A DNA stretch of 56,026 nt, from contig RXIW01000014.1 in the NCBI GenBank assembly GCA_003989065.1, positions 1 through 56,026 on the forward strand, given 5' to 3'. Below the pieces are notes generated by a model, which made no database searches, was not told where the DNA came from, and worked only from the letters and a program-made list of their open reading frames with translations. How positions within the stretch are numbered: the stretch's first letter is position 1; each line of letters starts with the position of its first letter. The translations under genes and the position numbers were made by a program. Source of the stretch: Candidatus Competibacteraceae bacterium. GTDB taxonomy: Bacteria > Pseudomonadota > Gammaproteobacteria > Competibacterales > Competibacteraceae. Below, piece after piece: positions 16,686 through 23,810 of the stretch.

Positions 16686-17837
16686 CTATCCAGCTTGGCG
16701 TCTTACTGGCTCCGGAACGGTCAGCCGATGTCTCCGTTCTCTTTCTGCGACTGGCTCCCCGATATATTTGCTCGCCAGAGCGCAGGCCCCTGTTTCGCAA
16801 ACCGATTGGGTTTGTTGCGGGGGACCGTAGTGATTGAGAAATTGACGTGATTTCACCAATTCCTGTCCGTACCAGATCTCTTCGATGCTTTGGGTCAGCA
16901 AGTCGCCGACATAAAAGTGGTCGCCATAGCACATGCAGCAAGGAAGCACCTTACCGTTCCAATCGATGGTCATGCGGTTGAACGGCTGGGCACAACCACT
17001 GGGAACCCCATCCGGTAGTTTCGGATAAAATACAACTGCCTGTGCGGTCGGGCTCTTGGGCTTGAAAAACTGATCGGCTCCAGATTTTGGAGCCCGAAAA
17101 TGCCAGTCCGCCTCATTGAATTCTCCGCGATCCGCCATAGCATGAAAAGGCGAACGCCATTCGCTTTCACCCCAAATCTCCATGAGTTTGAACGAGATAT
17201 CGACGCCTATTTCACTCGCCATGGTCTTGGCGGCCTCGATCTCATGGTAATTCCTGCTATTGATCAGGAACTGCCATTCGATGATCGGAGTAGACGATCC
17301 GAGTTTTTCACGTGTACGTTGCAAAAGCGCTAGATTACTAAGCGCCCGATCGAATTTTCCCCGGCGTCGATATTGCAGATAGCTATCTTTGGTAGCGCCA
17401 TCGATCGATCCTCGAATCCGCCAAATCCCCGATCTGACGATCCGTTCTGCTTCTGCCTCGCTGAACTGGCGGACGCTCAGATTTGAATCGAAGTTGGTGC
17501 GAATACCTTTGCTTGCAGCAAGTTCGACCATTTCGATGAAGCGTGGATTAACGAAAGGCTCACCCCAGTTCATCATTTCGAGATAATAGGCGTAAGGCTC
17601 TATTTTCGCCAATATCGTGTTGAAGGTATCGAGCGACATCAAGCCTTGCGGCGCTCCAGTGCGGCCGATTCCAGTCGGGCAGAATGGGCAACGCAAATTA
17701 CATACATTGCCGGTGTCGATCAAGAATTCGCTGGGCATTGGAATTGCCGAATGCGATCCCGGTTTTACCAAACGACCTAGAAAGCGCTTGAAATAATAAT
17801 CGAGAGTGCCAAGATAACGACCGCGAGCACCATTCAT
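16686..17837 (-). CDS. radical SAM/SPASM-domain protein
   Basis: Radical SAM enzyme (383 aa). The AdoMet-binding cluster motif is CNLRCPFC (Cys46, 50, 53), followed by NWGEPFVNPRF and the GSIDGATKDSYLQYRRRG stretch. A C-terminal SPASM-type region has GCAQPFNRMTIDWNGKVLPC, then CMC and a late C....C pair, expected to hold auxiliary Fe-S clusters. Such proteins modify peptides, sugars or lipids; no precursor peptide or partner is recognisable nearby, so the substrate is unknown. GGAG lies 8 nt before the ATG. Codon use looks less GC-rich than in the neighbours, and the gene lies between two 15-bp direct repeats, so transfer is possible. Confidence 0.85.
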   Translation of the reverse strand: MNGARGRYLGTLDYYFKRFLGRLVKPGSHSAIPMPSEFLIDTGNVCNLRCPFCPTGIGRTGAPQGLMSLDTFNTILAKIEPYAYYLEMMNWGEPFVNPRFIEMVELAASKGIRTNFDSNLSVRQFSEAEAERIVRSGIWRIRGSIDGATKDSYLQYRRRGKFDRALSNLALLQRTREKLGSSTPIIEWQFLINSRNYHEIEAAKTMASEIGVDISFKLMEIWGESEWRSPFHAMADRGEFNEADWHFRAPKSGADQFFKPKSPTAQAVVFYPKLPDGVPSGCAQPFNRMTIDWNGKVLPCCMCYGDHFYVGDLLTQSIEEIWYGQELVKSRQFLNHYGPPQQTQSVCETGACALASKYIGEPVAERERRHRLTVPEPVRRQAG

Positions 17838-18486
17838 GATGTGGCTCCAATGCTACTGAAGATAGAAGACTCTGAGGTTGACGATGCAGGTGGGATTCGA
17901 TCGGCATCGATTCGATGCGCCCGACAACGGTCAACTCAAGTGGGCTGATTTAGCTTTCGATGATTGGAGAGAGATGGCAGCCGAAAAAAAACGGCAACCG
18001 TCGGGAGCGAGCTCTCGACAGTAGCCCAAGCGATGCTGAGCGACATGGTCGACTCAGTGGTTGGCGTTGGCGAACAAGGCAAGGCTACGGTATTTTGCGA
18101 CGGCTGCGCCATTGTGGTGCCATCATCTCGACGCAACCCGTATCCGAACAAATCCGGATTGTAATTTGACCGGGCCGTTTTGTAGGTAACGATTTGTATC
18201 AACCCGGAAGTAACCCGTTCCAGCCGCCGCTCAGCGGTTTCCTTGACACCACGATCCCTGAGCGCCGTTCAGCGATAGCCCTCCACAGGGGGCTGCTACC
18301 GCACTCGATCGGGCCGAAATTGCGGGGGATTCGTTTCGATCTCAGCCAGCTCGGTTGACATCGACCCAGTATTTCCCTTGCAATTGTACAGGTCTTCCAG
18401 CTAGCCAGATGCGCGCTGACTGTCTTCCAACCCCATGCGGCGGGTTGTCAGGTCGAAACTCGCCCGCTCGCTTACCCAAGGCCATC
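17838..18486. other. intergenic region between divergent radical SAM and secreted-protein genes
   Basis: About 650 bp with no well-supported gene. It must hold promoters for both flanking genes. Short frames exist on both strands (for example 17964-18164 plus, 17936-18202 minus), but they start at rare codons, overlap each other and have no recognisable motif. The right copy of the GTAACGATTTGTATC repeat lies here. Confidence 0.5.
18186..18200 (+). repeat. 15-bp direct repeat, right copy
   Basis: GTAACGATTTGTATC, identical to 16640-16654. It lies 349 bp upstream of the radical SAM start and 286 bp upstream of the secreted-protein gene. Confidence 0.6.
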
Positions 18487-20037
18487 ATGAAAAAGTATTG
18501 GTTATTCATGGCACTGATCCTGATGTTGCCTACATGGCCCGCAACAGCCGCTATCCCTGCCACATCGGTCATGACCCTGTACCGGTTCAACGGCCCGCTC
18601 GAAATTCCCTACTACGATGTCGAATCCTTCCGTCGCTCCGGGCCTTCTTCACCTGCCGGCTATCTGACGCAGGGCAGCTCGGTCATTCCCTGCCTGGTCA
18701 TTCGGGATGGGACTCCGCTGACCGATCGTAACGGCACACCCTACGTGGGGTTTCGCGTCGTGGTGGATGCGCGCACGGCTACACCTGCCGCGACCGAGCG
18801 TTTTGAAGCCGTGATGCGCCAGCGCCAAGCCGCTGCGGTGGCCAACCACCATTGCGGTCCGGGTGTCCGCCACCTGCTGAATGTTCGTCATCTGTACGAT
18901 ATGGAAAAGGCCCCCTTTTTCGATCCGCCGCCACCGTCGATGTCCAGCGCGATCCATTCCACATCCCGCGGTGGACTGGATCGCATCGTGCGCGCTTTCC
19001 ATAATTCCCCGCAGTGCCAGGCGGCCAACCGGCAACTGGTCGGACGTCGCAATGCCTTGCAAAGCGCCTGGAATCAATTCATCCGCAGTGTGCAAGCCCA
19101 GTGGTCCGAGGCCGTCCTGCAGCAGGCCAAGCATCTGGATTATGTGATGCGTACCGCGATTTTCGAGGGGCATCTGGACCGTGGATGCAATGCGTATGGC
19201 AGCTGCGAACGCAATATCATTGCCTTGTCGATCCGCAATCGCGGGCGAGAAGGGTGCTCGCGCCACTGGGGTTGCCGCTATGCAGGGGATTATCAGGGTG
19301 TGGCGAGCCAGGTGTCTCAATACAACATCTGGGACGAATACCTGACGCAGGTTTCCGGTCTGACCGCGTGCTTCCTTCGCGACGATCTCGGTGGACCATC
19401 GCGGCTCGGTGCTGGCTATAATGCCGAGTATTACCGCAGGCTGCAGGGCATGTACGCGCAAAATCTGGATGCGGTACAGCGGATTCTGTTCGGCAACGAG
19501 CAGGATCTGCGCCAGATTTTTCCCAATACCTCAGTGGCGGAATTGAAAAGCCTACGCCATTATTATCACGCACCGGCGATGGGCAAATGTTTTCCTCATC
19601 ACGACCGCGTCGAATACATCAGCGGAGCCGTGGCCCGTCAGGGAGGGAACTTCGCCCTGATCGCCAATACCCGTATCCAGGTCGGACAGCCGACCCTGGG
19701 GGGTTACTACTTTCGGGATTTTCTGTTACGGCAGGACGAAGAACGGGATGTGACGCGGATCGTCGATCTTTATCCCGGCTTTGTGATCGATGGTCGCAAG
19801 GTATCGTTGCGCACGGCGAGCCACTGTGTGCCCTACGGCATTCCGCAAGGCTGCCGGTTCAACAGTGTTGGGCGCTACCGGAAAACACCTTCCTGGTTGT
19901 CCGCGGGCCGACCGCTGGCGGTGAGCTGCCGCGTGCACGATCGAGGGGCACAGTGCCAGGGTGGCGGTGGTGTAGGCACGGTGACCGTGGGCGGTGCCTG
20001 CGATACGCAGATGAGACCGGTTGCCGGAGTGAGGTGA
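18487..20037 (+). CDS. secreted protein of unknown function
   Basis: Exported protein (516 aa) with a signal peptide MKKYWLFMALILMLPTWPATA. No known domain is recognised. The mature part has many scattered cysteines (for example NHHCGPG, RGCNAYGSCERN, GCSRHWGCRYAGD, HCVPYGIPQGCRF), which suggests disulfides in the periplasm or outside the cell. The middle is helical and aromatic-rich. The tail is Gly-rich with a final cysteine (TVGGACDTQM). AAGG lies 5 nt before the ATG at 18487; the frame is open upstream to 18355, but the signal peptide fixes the start. The next gene, an HEAGH membrane protein, begins 7 bp later, so the two form an operon. Confidence 0.65.
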   Translation: MKKYWLFMALILMLPTWPATAAIPATSVMTLYRFNGPLEIPYYDVESFRRSGPSSPAGYLTQGSSVIPCLVIRDGTPLTDRNGTPYVGFRVVVDARTATPAATERFEAVMRQRQAAAVANHHCGPGVRHLLNVRHLYDMEKAPFFDPPPPSMSSAIHSTSRGGLDRIVRAFHNSPQCQAANRQLVGRRNALQSAWNQFIRSVQAQWSEAVLQQAKHLDYVMRTAIFEGHLDRGCNAYGSCERNIIALSIRNRGREGCSRHWGCRYAGDYQGVASQVSQYNIWDEYLTQVSGLTACFLRDDLGGPSRLGAGYNAEYYRRLQGMYAQNLDAVQRILFGNEQDLRQIFPNTSVAELKSLRHYYHAPAMGKCFPHHDRVEYISGAVARQGGNFALIANTRIQVGQPTLGGYYFRDFLLRQDEERDVTRIVDLYPGFVIDGRKVSLRTASHCVPYGIPQGCRFNSVGRYRKTPSWLSAGRPLAVSCRVHDRGAQCQGGGGVGTVTVGGACDTQMRPVAGVR

Positions 20038-20044
20038 TCACTTG

Positions 20045-20530
20045 ATGCTGCCGCCGCTGTTGTTGACCTGCCTGGCCGGGTTTCTGCTGATCGGGCATGT
20101 GTTGTGGGGATGGATCCCGATTCTCGACAGCGCCAATCTGGCGTTTCATGAGGCAGGTCATCCACTGTTCGGCCTGCTTTCCGACCGCATTACCGTGTAT
20201 GGCGGTACGGCCATGCAATTGCTGATACCGGCTGCTTGTGCCTGGGAATTCTATCGCCAGGAGCGACGGTGGGGTTTCTATGTCAGCCTGCTGTGGATCG
20301 CTGAAAATCTGCTGAATATCTCCCACTATCTGGCCGATGCTCGCGCGCACCGGTTGCCTCTGGTTGGCGACCTGGACCCAGAGTTTTTTCATGACTGGAC
20401 CGAGATTTTGAGCCGCTGGGGCTTGTTGAATCAGGATACGGTTCTGGCCTGGCTGGTACGGTTTGGGGCCGTTGCGCTGATGGTCTGGACGGTCAAACAG
20501 GCGTGGCTGTTCCCGACCGAAAATCGGTGA
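20045..20530 (+). CDS. integral membrane protein with an HEAGH zinc-peptidase-like motif
   Basis: Small membrane protein (161 aa) with about four hydrophobic segments. HEAGH at residues 35-39 is a perfect HExxH motif at the end of the first helix pair (NLAFHEAGHPLFGLLS). Later conserved-looking segments are AENLLNISHYLADA and LPLVGDLDPEFFHDWTEIL, with more His and Asp that could complete a metal site. It resembles a family of uncharacterised bacterial membrane proteins; M50-like activity is possible but unproven. The ribosome site GAGGTGA overlaps the stop of the secreted-protein gene, showing translational coupling. Confidence 0.7.
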   Translation: MLPPLLLTCLAGFLLIGHVLWGWIPILDSANLAFHEAGHPLFGLLSDRITVYGGTAMQLLIPAACAWEFYRQERRWGFYVSLLWIAENLLNISHYLADARAHRLPLVGDLDPEFFHDWTEILSRWGLLNQDTVLAWLVRFGAVALMVWTVKQAWLFPTENR

Positions 20531-20603
20531 TAAACCTCGGCTTGCATGGAGCAGTGCTGATTTGGTTATTGGCCGGATCAATCGTGGGCGCTTTTGCAGG
20601 CCA

Positions 20604-20630
20604 TTCGTTATATAATAATAAATATAACCA
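20604..20630. promoter_or_regulatory. ModE-like operator upstream of the molybdate transporter genes
   Basis: GTTATAT (20607-20613) and ATATAAC (20622-20628) form a perfect inverted repeat with an 8-bp AT-only spacer. Read as the E. coli ModE box (CGTTATATA, N6, TATATAACG), the left half matches 9 of 9 and the right half 7 of 9. It lies about 80 bp before modA, where molybdate-bound ModE would repress. No modE gene is in the window. Confidence 0.75.
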
Positions 20631-20711
20631 ATGCTTGCAGCAAGGATATCTTTATTCAACTTGCTGAAATATAGAGTCAAATCGGCTTCAGAAGTCTATT
20701 AGGACATCCCC

Positions 20712-21479
20712 ATGCTCAACCCCGCGTTCCTTGGTGCGCTGCTCTGGGTCGTGCTGGCCAGCGCGCTGACTGTCGCCCAAGCAGACAGCCTGTTCATCTA
20801 TTCCGGCGCGGGTTTGCGCCAAGCGGTCCAACCCTTGATCGATCGCTTCGAACGTGAAACCGGGGTCCAGGTCTTCGTCGAATACGGCGGGATGGGTCAG
20901 ATGACGACCCGCTTCGAGACCACCCAACGCGGTGACGTGTACATTTCCGGCGCTCGTTTCTACACCGATCAGTTGGCGAAGAAGGGCTTGATCAGCGATG
21001 TGCACCCGCTGGTTTACCATACCGCCGTCATCGGCGTGAACCGGGCCCGCGCGGCGACCCTGACCCGCTTCGAGGATCTAGCCTCGCCGGGACGTCGTCT
21101 GGCTTTGGGTGATCCAAAGGCCATGGCTTTGGGGCGCACCGCTGAATCCATCCTGGACGCTTCCGGTCTGGGCGATGCGATTCGCGCCAATGTAGTGGCG
21201 CGCGGCGCGACCGATCAGCAGGTGACGCTGTATGTGGTCAACGGCGATGTCGATGCCGGCATCATCAGTCGCACGGCCGCGGTACAATATGCCGACCGGA
21301 TCGCGATCGTGGATATTCCGACGGCGTACTATCAGCCCGAAGAGGTCACCATCGGCGTGCTTTCCACAACGCAGGCCCCGGAGCGTGCGCGCCAGTTCGT
21401 GGCCTGGGTGACCTCGAAAGAGGGTATCGCCGCGTTCACCCAAGTCGGTTTTCTGCCTATTGCAGCGCCGGCCCCCTGA
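20712..21479 (+). CDS. modA: molybdate/tungstate ABC transporter substrate-binding protein
   Basis: Periplasmic oxyanion-binding protein (255 aa) with a signal peptide ending ALTVAQA. The start of the mature protein (SLFIYSGAGLRQAVQPLIDR), GDVYISGARFYTDQL and the GATDQQVTLYVVNGDVDAGI stretch fit the ModA/WtpA group. Whether it prefers molybdate, tungstate or another oxyanion cannot be read from sequence, but the ModE-like box upstream favours molybdate. AGGA lies 7 nt before the ATG. First gene of a three-gene operon. Confidence 0.88.
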   Translation: MLNPAFLGALLWVVLASALTVAQADSLFIYSGAGLRQAVQPLIDRFERETGVQVFVEYGGMGQMTTRFETTQRGDVYISGARFYTDQLAKKGLISDVHPLVYHTAVIGVNRARAATLTRFEDLASPGRRLALGDPKAMALGRTAESILDASGLGDAIRANVVARGATDQQVTLYVVNGDVDAGIISRTAAVQYADRIAIVDIPTAYYQPEEVTIGVLSTTQAPERARQFVAWVTSKEGIAAFTQVGFLPIAAPAP

Positions 21480-21497
21480 GGGGCAAGCCTCAACCAC

Positions 21498-22304
21498 ATG
21501 AGCGGATTGCTCCTCCTCGCCGGAGGCTGTCTGATCGCGATCACGGTGACCGTCCTGGGGGCGTTGCTGGCTTTGGCCAGCCATCTGCCGCTCGATGCGC
21601 TGTGGCTGGCGCTTCAACAACAGGAAACCGTGTTCGCGCTGCGTCTGTCGCTGTACACCTCGCTGTTGGCTTTGGCGCTGGCGCTGCTATTCGGGACGCT
21701 GGCGGGTTATCTATTGGCCCGACGCTCCTTTCCCGGCCAAGCCCTGATCGAAACGCTGCTCGATCTGCCGATGGTGACGCCGCCACTGGTTGCCGGTATG
21801 GGTCTGCTGTTTCTGCTGGGTCGAGACGCGCCGGTGGGCAGTGCGATGGCGGCGGCTGGCTGGCATCTGCTGTTTTCTCCCGCTGGCGTCATTCTGGCAC
21901 AAACCTATGTTGCCACACCCTTGATCGTACGCAGTGCCCGTGCGGCATTCCAGGCGGTCGATCCCGACTATGCGGCGGTGGCGGGTACCTTGGGGCTGAC
22001 GCCGCTGTGGGCCTTCCTGCTGGTGGAAATACCGATGGCGGGGCGTGGTTTGCTCAGTGCGGCCGTGTTGGGCTGGGCGCGGGCCCTGGGGGAATTTGGC
22101 GCGACCCTGATGGTTGCCGGCGCCACCCGCTTGCATACCGAAACTTTGCCTATGGCCGTTTTCCTCAACATCGCCAGCGGCGAGACCGAAGTCGCGATCG
22201 CCTGCGCCCTGATCCTGCTGAGCATGGCGTTCGCTTTGTTGCTGGTGATCCGCCTCCTGGCTGGTGGAAAATCCGCTGGCCAAGGACAATTTCAGCATGC
22301 CTGA
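21498..22304 (+). CDS. modB: molybdate-type ABC transporter permease
   Basis: Inner-membrane permease (268 aa) with about six hydrophobic helices and the binding-protein-dependent transport fold. The DLPMVTPPLVAGMGLLFLLG segment and the EAA loop region WARALGEFGATLMVAGAT are typical of ModB. GAGGGG stands upstream of the ATG, 18 bp after modA. Its end overlaps the ATPase gene by 8 bp. Confidence 0.88.
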   Translation: MSGLLLLAGGCLIAITVTVLGALLALASHLPLDALWLALQQQETVFALRLSLYTSLLALALALLFGTLAGYLLARRSFPGQALIETLLDLPMVTPPLVAGMGLLFLLGRDAPVGSAMAAAGWHLLFSPAGVILAQTYVATPLIVRSARAAFQAVDPDYAAVAGTLGLTPLWAFLLVEIPMAGRGLLSAAVLGWARALGEFGATLMVAGATRLHTETLPMAVFLNIASGETEVAIACALILLSMAFALLLVIRLLAGGKSAGQGQFQHA

Positions 22305-22950
22305 GCTCCGGCTCGAAGCGGTGACCCATCCCGTTTTGGGGCCCTTGGATCTGACCGTGGCCGATGGCGAGGCGGTCGCCGTGCTGGGACCCTCTGGAGC
22401 TGGGAAGAATACGCTGCTGAAGATCATCGCCGGCTTGTTGCCCTACCAGGGGCGCCTGACCTTTGACGGGGTATCCATGGCGGGAGTCCCGGCTTATCGG
22501 CGTAACATCGGCTACCTCAGTCAGGACTTGCACCTGTTTCCTCATCTCAGCGTCGAGAACAATATCCGCTTGGCGCTGCTGTTCGATCGGACCAGCGTGG
22601 GGCAGCGGCGGGAACGTACGCGACAGATTTTGAACCTGTGCGCGATTGCCCATCGGGCGCAACGCCGACCGCAGACCTTGTCCGGCGGCGAGCGGCAGCG
22701 GGCGGCCTTGGCCCGCGCCTTGGCCCGTCATCCCCGTTTATTGCTGCTCGATGAACCTTTCAGCCGGCTGGACCGGTCTACCAAACAGATCCTATGGACG
22801 GAGTTGGGAACGCTGCGTCGCCATTTGGGCTTGACCGCGCTGATCGTCACCCATGATGCTGAGGAAGCCGTCACCTTGGCCGATCGGGTCATCATCCTGC
22901 AGGCGGGATTGCTGTTGCCCGCTGCTGCCACTCCACCTTGGGATACCTGA
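22297..22950 (+). CDS. modC: ABC ATPase of the molybdate-type transporter, altered Walker A
   Basis: ATP-binding subunit (217 aa). Walker A reads GPSGAGKNTLL: Asn replaces the Ser/Thr that normally follows the lysine and helps hold Mg2+. The rest is intact: Q-loop (GYLSQDLHLFPHL), signature LSGGERQRAALARAL, Walker B LLLLDEPFSRLD and H-loop IVTHDAEEA. The C-terminal Mop domain of E. coli ModC is absent, as in shorter relatives. The ATG at 22297 overlaps the modB stop; an in-frame GTG at 22264 is less likely. The altered residue may slow ATP hydrolysis; whether it is a true feature or a sequence error is open. Confidence 0.85.
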   Translation: MPELRLEAVTHPVLGPLDLTVADGEAVAVLGPSGAGKNTLLKIIAGLLPYQGRLTFDGVSMAGVPAYRRNIGYLSQDLHLFPHLSVENNIRLALLFDRTSVGQRRERTRQILNLCAIAHRAQRRPQTLSGGERQRAALARALARHPRLLLLDEPFSRLDRSTKQILWTELGTLRRHLGLTALIVTHDAEEAVTLADRVIILQAGLLLPAAATPPWDT

Positions 22951-23037
22951 CCCCGGCTACGCTCCTGCACAACGGGATCGAAAACAGGGCCAGCCAGACA
23001 ATTTTGAATTCCACAGCATCCGTTCGTGGCATGACCG

Positions 23038-23157
23038 ATGAAATACCTCACCATCGTTTTACTGCTGGCCATCGTCGTGGGAGCGATCACCTATGCTATC
23101 CAGCATCCGGATCATCCGCCTCCCGCCAATCCCAACGCGAGCTGGATGCAGCGCTGA
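23038..23157 (+). CDS. possible small single-pass membrane peptide
   Basis: Frame of 39 codons starting MKYLTIVLLLAIVVGAITYA, a clear hydrophobic helix, then a Pro/His-rich tail HPDHPPPANP. No good ribosome site precedes it. It fills the gap between the molybdate operon and the convergent response-regulator gene. No family is recognised. Confidence 0.35.
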   Translation: MKYLTIVLLLAIVVGAITYAIQHPDHPPPANPNASWMQR

Positions 23158-23201
23158 TATTCGACCGCTCGACCGTCCCTGGGTCTGGTTGAGAGGCGAT
23201 G

Positions 23202-23807
23202 CTAGGCACCGTTACCGCGCTTCAATCGTAAGAACTCAGCGATGGAAGCGATCCCCAGCTTCTCCAGCAGATTGCTGCGATGCAGCTCGACGGTCCGGTG
23301 GCTGATGCCCAGCTCACGGGCGATCACCTTACACGAATGTCCTTGCAGCGCGAGATCGAGCACCTCGCTCTCGCGCGAGGTGAGCAATTGCATGCGCTCG
23401 GAATAGCCATGGGTGGCGAGTGCTTCCTCGCGTTGTTGTTCGTCGCGGCGCAACGCTTCGTTGATGGCATCGAGCAATTGCTGCGCATGATAGGGTTTCG
23501 GGACGAAATCGACCACGCCTCTCTTGATGGCTTGAACGGCCATGGCAATATCGCCGTGACCGCTGATAAACACGATCGGAATCTCCGCGCCGATTTCAGC
23601 CAGCTTCGCTTCCAGCGCAAGCCCGCTCATATGCGCCATCCGGATATCGAGCACCAGGCAACCGGGGCGCGTGGCGTCGAAAATGTCCAGGAACGACTGC
23701 GCCGATTCGAAAGTCTCCACCGCCAACCCGACCGAGATCAATAGCTCACGGATCGAATTACGCACGCCTCGGTCATCATCGACGACGAATACGGTGGGCT
23801 CGATCAT
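23202..23807 (-). CDS. FixJ/StyR-type response regulator
   Basis: Two-domain transcription factor (201 aa). The receiver domain (~5-120) has the acidic pair VVDDD, the phospho-acceptor Asp in LVLDIRM, Thr/Ser replaced region FISGHGD and Lys in VPKPYH. The C-terminal LuxR-type helix-turn-helix (~140-195) has LTSRESEVLDLALQG and ISHRTVELHRSNLLEKLGI. This is the FixJ/TodT/StyR branch. It begins 3 bp after the kinase stop, so the pair is an operon. Likely targets are the divergent SCP2-like/sulfatase genes. Confidence 0.92.
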   Translation of the reverse strand: MIEPTVFVVDDDRGVRNSIRELLISVGLAVETFESAQSFLDIFDATRPGCLVLDIRMAHMSGLALEAKLAEIGAEIPIVFISGHGDIAMAVQAIKRGVVDFVPKPYHAQQLLDAINEALRRDEQQREEALATHGYSERMQLLTSRESEVLDLALQGHSCKVIARELGISHRTVELHRSNLLEKLGIASIAEFLRLKRGNGA

Positions 23808-23810
23808 GTC

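Noticed and set aside
17936..18202. Small frames (17936-18202 minus; 17964-18164 plus) as a possible precursor peptide for the radical SAM enzyme
   Set aside because: They overlap each other, begin at TTG and lack a leader/core pattern; no evidence that either is translated.
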